Assembly: GCA_018883185.1 (NCBI GenBank)
Contig: VEQP01000014.1
Coordinates: forward strand, 1 to 64,000
Reading direction: 5' to 3'
Origin: Nevskiaceae bacterium
GTDB lineage: Bacteria > Pseudomonadota > Gammaproteobacteria > Steroidobacterales > Steroidobacteraceae
DNA length: 64,000 nt
Below, piece by piece: positions 53,291 through 62,891 of the stretch. The notes under the pieces were generated by a model, which was not told the DNA's origin, searched no databases, and saw only the letters and a program-made list of their open reading frames with translations. Within the stretch, counting starts at the first letter, position 1. Every line of letters begins with the position of its first letter. Made by a program: the position numbers and the translations under genes.

Positions 53291-53707
53291 TCAGCCGAGA
53301 GGCGGATTGCGCGGCACCTTCGGAATCTCATCGTCCATGCGCACCCACCGCTGCGCGGACTCGCACCAGATGTTGATCTGCGGCTGCACCCACGCGGTGT
53401 CATCGAGCGAGCCCGCTTTGAGCCAGTCCAATTGCGGCGTCGCGGCAGCCTGCGAGAATATGGGGGATCCGCAGGTTGCACAAAAGCGGCGATTGACCGC
53501 CAAGCCGCTATCGCCTGTGTCGCCATACGACTCCGGCTCGCGCCCCTCAAATCTCAGCGATCCCTTGGGGATCGCAATGACCACCGAGAACGCGGTACCC
53601 GACTGACGCTGACAGCTTTTGCAGTGACACACCGCCGTCATCAACGGCTCGGCGTCGGTGTGGTAGCGAACTGCACCGCATAGACATCCACCTTTTATCT
53701 TGCTCAT
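53291..53707 (-). CDS. GFA (glutathione-dependent formaldehyde-activating-like) zinc protein
   Basis: 138 residues from the ATG at 53707. Zinc cysteines of the Mss4-like fold are present: GGCLCGAVRY, VCHCKSCQRQSG and RFCATCGSPIF. Members bind glutathione conjugates or act on S-hydroxymethyl-glutathione; real activity is usually unknown. It lies 24 bases after the Lrp gene and may share its transcript. Confidence 0.88.
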   Translation of the reverse strand: MSKIKGGCLCGAVRYHTDAEPLMTAVCHCKSCQRQSGTAFSVVIAIPKGSLRFEGREPESYGDTGDSGLAVNRRFCATCGSPIFSQAAATPQLDWLKAGSLDDTAWVQPQINIWCESAQRWVRMDDEIPKVPRNPPLG

Positions 53708-53731
53708 AAACTCTCCTGCCTTTTCCACCAC

Positions 53732-54163
53732 CTAAAATTTATGGGTCGACAACAACAGATTGGTTTCCGTGTTGGCAATACCCTCGAGAAGCCGCACACG
53801 CGCCAGCACTCGATCAAACTCCTCGAGGCTGTCGGCCCGGACTTCGGCCACAAGGTCCCATCGTCCGTTCGTGGTGTGTAACTGCGTGATGGCAGGATCA
53901 CCGAGCAGCGCGCGCTGCACTGGTCCTGCTCGGTTGCCTTCGACCTCGATCATCATCAAGCCCCTGACGCGACGCTCCGCATCGACCTGCGGCTTGAGAC
54001 GGACGGAGTAGCCGACGATGATTCCCGCCGCTTCGAGGCGTGCCATCCGATTTTGTATCGTCCCACGAGCAACGCCCAACTGCTTGGCTAGCGCAGCAAT
54101 CGACTCGCGTCCATCTGCCCGCAAAGCAAAGATCAATTTTTTGTCTAGATCATCCATTGGCAT
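53732..54163 (-). CDS. Lrp/AsnC-family transcriptional regulator
   Basis: 143 residues from the ATG at 54163. N-terminal winged helix-turn-helix (DLDKKLIFALRADGRESIAALAKQLGVARGTIQNRMARLEAAGII) and C-terminal RAM ligand-binding domain (VRGLMMIEVEGN, HTTNGRWDLVAEVRADSL). It is divergent from ornithine cyclodeaminase-arginase, a common arrangement for amino-acid-responsive control, so arginine or ornithine is a likely effector. Confidence 0.92.
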   Translation of the reverse strand: MPMDDLDKKLIFALRADGRESIAALAKQLGVARGTIQNRMARLEAAGIIVGYSVRLKPQVDAERRVRGLMMIEVEGNRAGPVQRALLGDPAITQLHTTNGRWDLVAEVRADSLEEFDRVLARVRLLEGIANTETNLLLSTHKF

Positions 54164-54271
54164 GACCTGCAAGGTCGTTGCTCACTATGCACAGGTGTAT
54201 TGGCAATTCTGTTCAAAAAAACTGGAAATCCGTTCAATTGTTGGTCTGTCCGCTGGTCTCCTTTCAAACGC

Positions 54272-54305
54272 ATACTTGTTCATTAGTAGAGGAGAACACA
54301 AGTAT
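54272..54305 (+). promoter_or_regulatory. Hairpin enclosing the ribosome-binding site of ornithine cyclodeaminase
   Basis: ATACTTGT (54272-54279) is a perfect complement of ACAAGTAT (54298-54305). The second arm includes the first two bases of the ATG start at 54304, and the 18-base loop holds AGAGGAG. The structure could limit translation, or the dyad could be an Lrp operator at DNA level. Confidence 0.55.
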
Positions 54306-55353
54306 GGACTACATTGGAACAGCGCGGATACGTGAACTCGTTGCGCGCACCGGCGAAAAGGAATTTCTCCAAGGACTGGTCACCGAGCTGGAGAAAGACT
54401 TCCTGCGCTGGCATGAATTCGATAAATCCCCTCGGTATGCCTGTTACTCACGCGTTGGTGTCATTGAGCTGATGCCGGCAAGCGACGGCGAGCAATTCAG
54501 TTTCAAGTATGTGAACGGGCACCCTGGCAATACAAATAAGGGACTATTGACAGTGGCCGCCTTCGGGGTGCTGGCCGATGTTGCTTCAGGTTATCCCGTA
54601 TTGCTGTCCGAGTTGACGGTAGCCACTGCTTTGCGGACTGCAGCCACGTCTGTGCTGGCCGCACGCGTTTGCGCTCGAGCCGACAGTCGCTGCATGGCGC
54701 TGATCGGCAACGGCGCGCAGAGTGAATTTCAAGCCATCGCCTTCCATGCGCTCGGCGGAATCCGTGAACTTCGGTTGTTCGATACCGATCCGCGGGCAAC
54801 CAACAAGTTGGAAGCAAATCTGGCTGCACTTGCGCTTCCAGGATTGAGAGTGATCCGCTGCGCCAACGCGGCCGAGGCAGTGCGCGGTGCCGACATCGTC
54901 ACGACGGCGACCGCGGACAAGCGCAAAGCCATCATTCTTACGCCCGAAATGGTGGTACCGGGCATGCACTTGAACGCCTTGGGCGGTGACTGCCCGGGAA
55001 AAACCGAACTGGATGTACGCATTCTATTGCGCGACGACGTCAGAGTGATCGTCGAGTATGAGCCTCAGTCGCGAATCGAAGGCGAAATCCAACAGGTGCC
55101 TCAAGACTTCAAGGTCACCGAACTCAGCGATGTGCTCAGCCGCCGCGTGCGCGCGCGTACAACGGATACGGAGGTCACAGTCTTCGATTCCGTCGGTTTC
55201 GCGCTTGAGGATTTTTCGGCGCTTCGCTACCTGCATCGACTCCACCGAAGGTATGGGGCCAGCGACGGCATCGATTTGATTCCTACGCTGCAGGATCCGA
55301 AAGATCTGCATGCCGTACTCCGCAACCCACAGACTAGTCGCAGCGCAGCATGA
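54304..55353 (+). CDS. Ornithine cyclodeaminase
   Basis: 349 residues. It matches proteobacterial ornithine cyclodeaminases along its length: FKYVNGHPGNT, GYPVLLSELTVATALRTAATS, NAD motif ALIGNGAQSEFQA, MHLNALGGDCPGKTEL and VTVFDSVGFALEDF. It converts L-ornithine to L-proline and ammonia using bound NAD. Overlaps the arginase start by 4 bases, together forming an arginine-to-proline route. Confidence 0.94.
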   Translation: MDYIGTARIRELVARTGEKEFLQGLVTELEKDFLRWHEFDKSPRYACYSRVGVIELMPASDGEQFSFKYVNGHPGNTNKGLLTVAAFGVLADVASGYPVLLSELTVATALRTAATSVLAARVCARADSRCMALIGNGAQSEFQAIAFHALGGIRELRLFDTDPRATNKLEANLAALALPGLRVIRCANAAEAVRGADIVTTATADKRKAIILTPEMVVPGMHLNALGGDCPGKTELDVRILLRDDVRVIVEYEPQSRIEGEIQQVPQDFKVTELSDVLSRRVRARTTDTEVTVFDSVGFALEDFSALRYLHRLHRRYGASDGIDLIPTLQDPKDLHAVLRNPQTSRSAA

Positions 55354-56294
55354 GGGCGGCGCTTATAGGCGCGCCGACGGATGTCGGCGGCGGAGCACGT
55401 GGTGCGTCGATGGGGCCGGACGCATTGCGAGTCGCGGGACTCGAGCGGGCCCTGCGAACGCTCGGGGTCGATGTCCAAGATCGCGGTAACTTGAGCGGCC
55501 CCAATAATCCGGAACAAGAGTCGATCGCTGGACACCGGCACCTTGCCGAGGTGGCTGCCTGGGTTGGTCAGGTACGCTTGAGCACGAGTCTGGCGTTGAA
55601 CGACGGCCGGATTCCCATTCTGCTCGGGGGCGATCACTCTTTGGCCATCGGCTCCATCAGCGCCGTAGCAGAGCACTGTCGCCGCAACGATCGACGCCTG
55701 CGCGTGCTGTGGTTCGATGCGCATCCGGACTTCAACACATCGGAGTTTTCACCGAGCGGCAATCTGCATGGCATGCCAGTGGCGTGCTTGTGCGGTCTCG
55801 GACCGCAGCAAATCGTCGATACGGTCGGAGGCGGTGCGACGATATCGCCGTCGCAGTTCCGCCAGATCGGCATTCGCAGCGTCGACCGCGGCGAGCGGGC
55901 GCTGCTGCAGCAATACGGCGTGATGGTTTTCGATATGCGCACGATCGATGAAATAGGCATGCGCGCAGTTATGGAGCGCTCTCTAGCGGACATCGACGAG
56001 GACACCCATCTGCATATCAGTCTCGACGTCGACTTCCTTGACGGTGAACTGGCACCTGGGGTTGCCACCGCCGTACCAGGCGGTCCTACCTACCGGGAGG
56101 CGCAATTGTGCATGGAAATGATTGCCGATACCGGATGCTTGGGTTCACTTGATGTAGTGGAGTTGAACCCCGCTTTCGACCAATGCAACCGCACCGGTCG
56201 GCTCGCCGTGGAGCTCATTGGATCCTTGTTCGGAAAAAGCACCCTGCTTCCCGGACGCCGCATTTCTTACGCTGGACTTGTTCCCATTAATTGA
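55350..56294 (+). CDS. rocF: Arginase
   Basis: 314 residues. Manganese ligands are visible: H96 in LLGGDHSLAIG, D123/H125/D127 in WFDAHPDFNT and D226/D228 in SLDVDFLD; the C-terminal SLDVVELNPAFDQCNRT fits arginases better than agmatinases. Hydrolyses arginine to ornithine and urea, supplying ornithine cyclodeaminase encoded just upstream. Confidence 0.93.
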   Translation: MRAALIGAPTDVGGGARGASMGPDALRVAGLERALRTLGVDVQDRGNLSGPNNPEQESIAGHRHLAEVAAWVGQVRLSTSLALNDGRIPILLGGDHSLAIGSISAVAEHCRRNDRRLRVLWFDAHPDFNTSEFSPSGNLHGMPVACLCGLGPQQIVDTVGGGATISPSQFRQIGIRSVDRGERALLQQYGVMVFDMRTIDEIGMRAVMERSLADIDEDTHLHISLDVDFLDGELAPGVATAVPGGPTYREAQLCMEMIADTGCLGSLDVVELNPAFDQCNRTGRLAVELIGSLFGKSTLLPGRRISYAGLVPIN

Positions 56295-56329
56295 GGGAGA
56301 CTCAACAACAGAATTTTTTGGAGGGATTG

Positions 56330-57871
56330 GTGGTGCAAACTGAATCCATAGCGGACATCATCCGTGAGCAAGGCGCGAACACACCCTCTCGACGGGCATT
56401 CATAGAGCCCGATAGGGAATGGACCTTTATACAACTCGATGAAACCACCAATCGCATCGCCACCGGGTTAATTGCTGCGGGTGTTGCAGCAGGCGATACA
56501 GTCGCCTGCCTGACCCGCAGCCTCGGCGCCTGTTTGCTGCTATCGGTCGCCGCCGCCAAATGCGGCGCTGTGTCCGTTCCGCTCAATTGGCGGCTCAAGC
56601 CTGGTGAAATCGATTACGCGATTCGACTCATCGAACCGAAGGTTCTGATCATGGATGGCGGGGTCGCCGAAGGACTCGCCGAACTCGCCCTCGCCTCGCG
56701 CATGACTGTTCTGATCGTCGATGGGACGGATCCGGCAACGGAATTCGGCACCTGGGCGGCGCGCCATCCCCCACAGGACCCGAACGTGCGCGTGAGCGAG
56801 GGCTCTGTGGCATTCCTGATGTTCTCCTCGGGGACTACCGGCCGACCGAAAGCCGTCTGCATCACTCACGAAGGGGTACTTGCTCACATCCGCTGTTGGA
56901 CTGGACCGTTTGGCTTCAAAGGCGAGGACACCGTACACCTCAATGTCCTGCCGACCTTCCATGTTTCAGGATTGGTCAATGCCCTATGGGTGCTCGGCCT
57001 TGGGGGCACGGTAATCACCCGCGCGACATTCGATCCGGCGGACTTTCTAGCCGCTATTGCCCGCTACTCGGTGACCGATACATTCATGGTCCCCACCATG
57101 CTCGGCGCCATTCTGGCGTCACCAAAATTTGCGGTCACCGATCTGAGCACTCTGCAATGCATCGCCTACGGTGGATCGCCGATATCTCTGGAATTGCTCA
57201 CACGATGCGTCCGCACCTTGCGCTGCGGCTTGCGGCAAGTCTACGGGATGACCGAGTCCTCAGGTTGCATCGCGCTGCTCCAGCCCGAAGATCATCGTCG
57301 CGGATTGGAGCATCCGGAGATTCTCAAGGCCGCGGGCCATCCCGGCGCACATTTTGACATCCGTATCGTCGACCCGCGCACCGGTGCGATCTGTGGCGAA
57401 GACCAAGTGGGCGAGATCTGGGTGAACTCGTGCCAAAACTTCGATGGCTACTTCAAGGATTCCGAGGCAACCAGACAGGCTTTCCCGGAGGGCCGACCGG
57501 GTTGGTACAGGACGGGCGATGCGGGATACCTGTCTGGGGGACTGCTTTACGTCAGCGACCGCATCAAGGACATGATTATCACAGGGGGAGAAAATGTGTA
57601 TCCGGTCGAGGTCGAGCAGGTGCTCGCGACGCATACTGCCGTGCGCGATGTCGCAGTGATCGGCGTTCGTGACGACACCTGGGGCGAGAGTGTCCGCGCC
57701 TGCGTGGTGCTGCGAACCGGTACAACATCTAGTGAAGACGAACTGATCGCTTACAGTCGGCAAAGAATCGCCCACTATAAGTGTCCGAAGTCGGTGGTGT
57801 TCGTCGAGGAAATTCCGCGTAACCCGAGCGGCAAAATCCTCAAGACCGTGCTGCGCGAGAAATACGCCTGA
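56330..57871 (+). CDS. AMP-forming acyl/aryl-CoA ligase
   Basis: About 513 residues from the GTG at 56330 (or the GTG at 56333), each just after GGAGGG; a TTG at 56291 that overlaps the arginase stop is possible but lacks a good site. Adenylation motifs: MFSSGTTGRPKAV, YGMTESSG, GWYRTGDAGYLS, DRIKDMIITGGENVYP and the C-terminal Lys in PRNPSGKILK. Substrate unknown: a fatty, aryl or amino-acid-derived acid. Co-transcription with arginase is unusual. Its 3-prime end overlaps the convergent TetR gene by 32 bases. Confidence 0.88.
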   Translation: MVQTESIADIIREQGANTPSRRAFIEPDREWTFIQLDETTNRIATGLIAAGVAAGDTVACLTRSLGACLLLSVAAAKCGAVSVPLNWRLKPGEIDYAIRLIEPKVLIMDGGVAEGLAELALASRMTVLIVDGTDPATEFGTWAARHPPQDPNVRVSEGSVAFLMFSSGTTGRPKAVCITHEGVLAHIRCWTGPFGFKGEDTVHLNVLPTFHVSGLVNALWVLGLGGTVITRATFDPADFLAAIARYSVTDTFMVPTMLGAILASPKFAVTDLSTLQCIAYGGSPISLELLTRCVRTLRCGLRQVYGMTESSGCIALLQPEDHRRGLEHPEILKAAGHPGAHFDIRIVDPRTGAICGEDQVGEIWVNSCQNFDGYFKDSEATRQAFPEGRPGWYRTGDAGYLSGGLLYVSDRIKDMIITGGENVYPVEVEQVLATHTAVRDVAVIGVRDDTWGESVRACVVLRTGTTSSEDELIAYSRQRIAHYKCPKSVVFVEEIPRNPSGKILKTVLREKYA

Positions 57872-58589
57872 CGAGCGTCTTGCGACCGGCGTTGACCGAA
57901 ACACTGGAGGGCGCCACCACCGGCACGCCCTCCGCTGCCACATGCCGACCCAAGAGCAGACGAGTTTCATTGCGCATGCGTCGGCCCTCGGCATCCGGTA
58001 AAAACTCAAGGTTATCGATGAGCACCGCCATGACCACACCGATCATCTGGCCGAGCTCGTTGGCGCGCGCCGCACTGAGACCGGGAGCTAACTGCCGCAG
58101 TTTCGCGCCCACGAGCGCGGCAGTGCGATCGCGCTGCTGACGCGTAATCTTCCAGATTAGCGGGTGCCGCTGATACGCGAAGAACACACTCATCAAGGAG
58201 CCGTGGCGACGCCATACCAGCGTCATCCGCCGTTCGAGGGTGTCGATGTAATCGGCAAAGTTTAGGCTCTCGTCCTCCGGAAGAGCTTCAAAGGCAGCCG
58301 CTTCGTCCGCCAACGCGCGCTCAAGCACGGTCAGGATCACCGAGGTCATGTCTGGAAAGAAGTGATAGAGACTGCCGATCTGGATACCGGCTGTGCGCGA
58401 CAAGTCGTCCATGGTGATCTGCTCACAACGCTTTTTTCGAAGCAGTCGCTCGAAAGCGTCGAGTACGTCTCGCACGCGGTCCGAGCCGCGCTGCTGACTG
58501 GGCCGCCGCCGCAAGCTGGCAAGGGTCAGCCTATCAACTTCTGTATAGTGAGTCGGCGGTTGACGCTGGGTTGTTTTCTTCTTGGGCAT
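57840..58589 (-). CDS. TetR/AcrR-family transcriptional regulator
   Basis: 249 residues with a basic N-terminal extension (MPKKKTTQRQ). Helix-turn-helix at about 55-80 (CEQITMDDLSRTAGIQIGSLYHFFPD). The C-terminal ligand domain is helical. It lies between the CoA ligase and the MttB-like gene and may control either; it reads in the same direction as the MttB-like gene with 72 bases between. Confidence 0.9.
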   Translation of the reverse strand: MPKKKTTQRQPPTHYTEVDRLTLASLRRRPSQQRGSDRVRDVLDAFERLLRKKRCEQITMDDLSRTAGIQIGSLYHFFPDMTSVILTVLERALADEAAAFEALPEDESLNFADYIDTLERRMTLVWRRHGSLMSVFFAYQRHPLIWKITRQQRDRTAALVGAKLRQLAPGLSAARANELGQMIGVVMAVLIDNLEFLPDAEGRRMRNETRLLLGRHVAAEGVPVVAPSSVSVNAGRKTLVRRISRAARS

Positions 58590-58661
58590 CGCTGCGTAAC
58601 CGGGCTGAAGGGCCTCTTTTATGCGTGCCGGGAAGTATAACCGTAGTTCACGCCCCCACCG

Positions 58662-60203
58662 TCACTCCTCAATAACCTCGTCTGTTAAGCCCGCTTTGCG
58701 CCGATCGCAAAAATCCCTCAATGCCTCGTCGGTTGCGGGATCGATGCCCGGATCGTTGTACTCGGCAAGCATCTGCTTCCAAACGTGATTGGCCCGTTGC
58801 TCGGCGGTCAGCCGTCCCTCGGCGGACCACTGCTCATAAGAGGCGTAGTCCGCAATGTTGGAGTGATGAAATGCTCCCTCGAAATTGGCTTGGGTATGCG
58901 CGCAGCCAAAAAAATGATTGCCTGGGCCCACTTCGCGGATAGCATCGAGCGCCAGCCCGCGAGGGCTGACATCGATGCCTGCAGCCACGGCGTGCAACAT
59001 GGCCAACTGGTCGATATCCATGACAAATTTCTCGTAGGAAACGACCAACCCCGACTCGAGCCAGCCCGCGGCGTGGGTAACCAGATGCGCACCAGCAAGG
59101 AGAGTCGGCAGCAGTGTGTTTGCGGTCTCGTATCCAGCCTGCGCGTCGGCGACCTTCGATGAACAAAGAGCGCCTCCCGTTCGGCATGGAACGCCGAGAC
59201 GCCGCGCCAACTGCGCGGTGGCAAAGATCATCTGGGTCGCCTCGGCGGTGCCGAACATCGGCGAACCACTGCGCATCGACACGGCGCCGCAGAAGGATCC
59301 CATGATCACCGGTGAGCCGGGTCGCACCAATTGCGTCAGCGCCATACCCGCCATAGTCTCAGCGAGTATCTCCGCAATACATCCGGCCACCGTTACCGGA
59401 CCCATGGCACCCGCAAGCACAGCAGGCACGATGATGCAGCCTTGATTGCGCGAGGCAAACGCCCGTAAGGAACCAAGCATTCGGCCATCGAAAGTCAGCG
59501 GCGAATTCGAATTGATGTTGCCGAGCAATACGGGTTTCGTCTCGAGCGTGCCTTCGCCGAACACGATATCGGCCATCGCGATCGCATCAGCAGCGTGCCC
59601 CGGAGTCTCGGGTGTGCCTTCGCAGGCCTGATCGCTCCAACGAAAAGCCGCGTACTGCACATCGAGGTGCCGTTTGTTGGGAGGTAAGTCCATCGGCTCG
59701 CAGGCGCTGATACCCGTGAAGTGCAACGCGGGCGCCATGTGCGTCAACTTGACGAGGTTGACTACGTCCGCGATGGTGCCGTATCGGCGACCCCCGTCGA
59801 GGTCGGACACGAAAGGGGGGCCGGCCACCGGACCGAATGTCGTCGCGTCGCCACCGATGAGCAGATCACGGCGTGAGTCACGTGCGTGAAGCGTGAACTC
59901 GGTCGGGGCGCTCCGCAGCAAGGCCCGGCACATGCCTTTCGGTATGCGTACCCGTTCGCCGTTCACATCGGCGCCGGCGGCGCGCCACAAGCTCAGCGAC
60001 GGCAGATCCCGGCGAAACTCAATGCCAATCTCCTGCAAGATGTCTTCGGCGGCTTTCTCTATGAGTTCTACTGCCTCCTGGCTGAGCAAATCCATGGGCG
60101 GCAAGCGTCGGCGAATCTGCCCAAGTTTCGTTGTTCCAATCTTCGATCTTGCCACCCGGCGAGCCGCTCTCGTACGGCGCAACACTTCTACACCCTCCGC
60201 CAT
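58662..60203 (-). CDS. MttB-family (trimethylamine methyltransferase-like) protein without pyrrolysine
   Basis: 513 residues from the ATG at 60203, preceded by GGAGG with six-base spacing. It matches the MttB superfamily: EDILQEIGIEFRRD near the N-terminus, FGPVAGPPFVSDLDGG, PVLLGNINSNSPLTFDG and the C-terminal barrel region ANTLLPTLLAGAHLVTHAAGWLESG. No in-frame amber codon interrupts it, so it is not a Pyl enzyme; such relatives (for example MtgB) demethylate glycine betaine or other quaternary amines onto a corrinoid protein. No corrinoid partner gene is visible nearby. Confidence 0.85.
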   Translation of the reverse strand: MAEGVEVLRRTRAARRVARSKIGTTKLGQIRRRLPPMDLLSQEAVELIEKAAEDILQEIGIEFRRDLPSLSLWRAAGADVNGERVRIPKGMCRALLRSAPTEFTLHARDSRRDLLIGGDATTFGPVAGPPFVSDLDGGRRYGTIADVVNLVKLTHMAPALHFTGISACEPMDLPPNKRHLDVQYAAFRWSDQACEGTPETPGHAADAIAMADIVFGEGTLETKPVLLGNINSNSPLTFDGRMLGSLRAFASRNQGCIIVPAVLAGAMGPVTVAGCIAEILAETMAGMALTQLVRPGSPVIMGSFCGAVSMRSGSPMFGTAEATQMIFATAQLARRLGVPCRTGGALCSSKVADAQAGYETANTLLPTLLAGAHLVTHAAGWLESGLVVSYEKFVMDIDQLAMLHAVAAGIDVSPRGLALDAIREVGPGNHFFGCAHTQANFEGAFHHSNIADYASYEQWSAEGRLTAEQRANHVWKQMLAEYNDPGIDPATDEALRDFCDRRKAGLTDEVIEE

Positions 60204-60447
60204 GATCAACCTCCGGACGATTAACGCTCACTGTAAAACTTGAGTTTAGATCAAGTTTTAACGTATTGAGGGATATTGGATAAGCGACCGGTAAATTCCC
60301 ATGGCGGGTTGATACTTGACGTCACCTCAACTGCGCTGGCAGTGTCACGGGCATCGTGCGCAGTGGAATCTCCGCCATCAATATGTTGCGTCCGCAGCCG
60401 ACAGCCTTTGATCCGCAGTCTGTGCGCGAGCCATTGGCAGGCTGCCA

Positions 60448-61602
60448 ATGACTTCCGGTAACGGCTCGACGGGGATCGCGATACTGTGGCCGGCGGGAAT
60501 GGTGTTCCTGTGCGCCGAGGCGGGTGGATATTTGATGCCGTTGCTGCTTGGACCGGTGGCGGCTACGTATGGCATCGGTGAGGCAGCCGCGGGTCTTGTC
60601 ATGGCGATGCAGCTCGGCGCGTTCGCCATCGCCGCCATCAGTTTTTCACCGTGGCTCGCAACGCTCAGCCCGCGGCGGGGTGCAGGGCTTGGGCTGGCCG
60701 GCATTGTTGTCGGGGATCTGCTCAGTGCCATGCAACCCGCCGTCTGGTCGCTCGTCGTCGGAAGGCTTTTTGCTGGCCTGGGAGAAGGCATCGCTGCGGC
60801 GGTCGCTACCGCCGTGATCGCCCGCACTGCCGATCCGGATCGCGCCTTTGCGCGCGTCTTCATCGCCGTGGTTCTAATGAGTCTCGCATTTTTCCTGCTT
60901 TTGCCCGGCGTGATGACAGGCCAGGATGCGCGATTGCTCTTCCTAGGCATGGCGGCGCTACCGCTGCTGGCACTGCTGGCGATCGCTTCATTGGCTGATA
61001 ACGTGGAGGACGCCCGCTCTGAGCTCTCGTCGGCGCGCGGCGGAAGCTTGTCATTGCGTGCGGCGTCGCTTTGCGCAGCGATCGCCCTATTTTCTGTATC
61101 CGCCAACTCTTACTGGGTCTATCTCGAACGCATCGCCACCAATATCGGCATGACACCCGCTGCTTATGGCCGTGCTTTCGCCATCGCTTCGATCTGCGCG
61201 TTGACTGGACCGCTGGCGGCGGAGCGACTCGGCACGCGCGCCGGTCGTCTGCCACCGCTGGCTCTCGCCTGCGTGTTGTTGGCGGGTGGCGGGTGGATTG
61301 CGACGCACGCGGCAACGCACTTGGCTTTGGTGTTCGGCATTACCATCTCAAGTGCGGCACTGTTGTTTGGCATGCCTTACCTGCTCGGCTTGGCGGCAGA
61401 AGTCGACCCAACCGGGCGCGTCGCCGGTGCCAGTCGCGGCTTTAACAATATCGGATCGGCGCTTGCACCCGCATTGGCAGGCGTAGTGCTGGGCCTGACT
61501 GGCGCGTACACCAGCATCGGCTGGAGTGCAGTCGTCGCAGCCACCGCGTCTCTGGCGCTCATCCTGGGGTGTGCGCGCACTGCCCAGCGGAACACGGGTT
61601 GA
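60448..61602 (+). CDS. MFS transporter
   Basis: 384 residues, about twelve membrane helices, small loops. Motifs GRLFAGLGEGIAAAVATAVIARTADPDRAFA in the middle and ASRGFNNIGSALAPALAGVVLGL near the end are MFS-like, with the usual loop 2-3 motif reduced (SPWLATLSPRRGAGLG). It lies 15 bases before soxB and is likely co-transcribed, so it may import a sarcosine precursor. Confidence 0.82.
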   Translation: MTSGNGSTGIAILWPAGMVFLCAEAGGYLMPLLLGPVAATYGIGEAAAGLVMAMQLGAFAIAAISFSPWLATLSPRRGAGLGLAGIVVGDLLSAMQPAVWSLVVGRLFAGLGEGIAAAVATAVIARTADPDRAFARVFIAVVLMSLAFFLLLPGVMTGQDARLLFLGMAALPLLALLAIASLADNVEDARSELSSARGGSLSLRAASLCAAIALFSVSANSYWVYLERIATNIGMTPAAYGRAFAIASICALTGPLAAERLGTRAGRLPPLALACVLLAGGGWIATHAATHLALVFGITISSAALLFGMPYLLGLAAEVDPTGRVAGASRGFNNIGSALAPALAGVVLGLTGAYTSIGWSAVVAATASLALILGCARTAQRNTG

Positions 61603-61616
61603 GCTGCAGGGCCCGG

Positions 61617-62882
61617 ATGTCGATGCGGTTCCGTCATACACCCTACTCCGGCTGGCGACTGCTGCGCGAAGCGCTAGCTGACCAACAAGGTTGGACGCCT
61701 GCTTGGGAGGATCGTGACCCTTCGAACAAATACGACATCGTCATCATCGGCGGCGGTGGTCACGGGCTCGCCACCGCTTACTATTTGGCGCGTAGTCACG
61801 GCATCGAAAACGTCGCGGTCTTGGAGAAAGGCTGGATAGGCGGTGGCAACACGGGACGAAATACCACCATCATCCGTTCTAATTATTTTCATCCTCAAAG
61901 TGCGGCACTGTACGACCTGTCCGTATCGCTGTACGAATCGCTGTCCAAGGAGCTCAATTACAACATCATGTTCTCGCAGCGGGGCATGATGGAAATTGCC
62001 CACGACCAACCGGAACTCGAAGCGATGGCGCGCGCAGCCAACGCGATGCGCATCAACGGCGTCGACATCGAGGTTATCGACCGCGAGGAAGCCCTGCGTC
62101 GGGAGCCGCTGCTCGACCCATCACCACGTTCCCGTTGGCCGATCTGCGGCGCGTTGCTGCAGCGGCGCGCGGGCACTGCGCGTCACGATGCGGTCGCGTG
62201 GGGTTACGCGCGTGCGGCTGCATCGCGCGGCGTTCATATCATTCAAGGCTGTGAAGTGCTCGGCTTTCGTCAGGATCACAGGCGCGTCATCGCAGTGCAA
62301 ACCAACAGGGGCGAGGTTCGTGCAGAGCGGTTCGGGCTTGCTGTTGCGGGCAACTCCTCGGTGCTCGCTGGTCTGGCAGGATTCGAGTTGCCGCTGCAGA
62401 GCTACACTTTGCAGGCAATGGTGAGCGAGCCGGTAAAGCCGTGCCTGAATATGGTTTCTTTGTCGACGTCGACAGGTTCTTACATCAGCCAGTCTGATAA
62501 AGGCGAGTTGGTGATGGGTGGCAACCTGGATCGTTCTCCTTCTTACGCGCAGCGCGGCGGATTTCGCATCACACAGTCGGTGATCGCGCCTTTGCTCGAG
62601 ATGTTTCCCTGCTTTTCGACGCTGAAACTGATGCGTCAATGGGGCGGTACGATTGATGCATCGCCCGACAATTCACCGATCATCGGGCCAGCACCGCTCG
62701 ACGGGTTGTATCTCAACTGCGGTTGGGGCACGGGCGGATTCAAAGCCATTCCTGCCGGCGGCACGATGTTGGCGCATCTGCTGGCGACAGGGCGTCACCA
62801 CCCGCTGTCCGAACCGTTCGACTATCGCCGCTTTGCGCGCGGCGAGCTGGTCGACGAAGGCCACGCCGGCGTGGCGCACTGA
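61617..62882 (+). CDS. soxB: Sarcosine oxidase, beta subunit (heterotetrameric)
   Basis: 421 residues from the ATG at 61617. FAD motif IVIIGGGGHGLATAYYLARSHG (about 41-62), GNTGRNTTIIRSNYF, the FMN-attachment His (H190 in ARHDAVAWGYARA) and the C-terminal flavin-site GTIDASPDNSPIIGP with GWGTGGFKAIPAGG are as in SoxB. With SoxA, SoxD and SoxG it oxidises sarcosine to glycine, giving methylene-tetrahydrofolate and hydrogen peroxide. Confidence 0.94.
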   Translation: MSMRFRHTPYSGWRLLREALADQQGWTPAWEDRDPSNKYDIVIIGGGGHGLATAYYLARSHGIENVAVLEKGWIGGGNTGRNTTIIRSNYFHPQSAALYDLSVSLYESLSKELNYNIMFSQRGMMEIAHDQPELEAMARAANAMRINGVDIEVIDREEALRREPLLDPSPRSRWPICGALLQRRAGTARHDAVAWGYARAAASRGVHIIQGCEVLGFRQDHRRVIAVQTNRGEVRAERFGLAVAGNSSVLAGLAGFELPLQSYTLQAMVSEPVKPCLNMVSLSTSTGSYISQSDKGELVMGGNLDRSPSYAQRGGFRITQSVIAPLLEMFPCFSTLKLMRQWGGTIDASPDNSPIIGPAPLDGLYLNCGWGTGGFKAIPAGGTMLAHLLATGRHHPLSEPFDYRRFARGELVDEGHAGVAH

Positions 62883-62891
62883 GAGCAGGTC

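Noticed and set aside
58662-60203. Possible pyrrolysine (in-frame amber) in the MttB-like gene
   Set aside because: The frame is uninterrupted for 513 codons and ends at a normal stop, so no amber readthrough is required.
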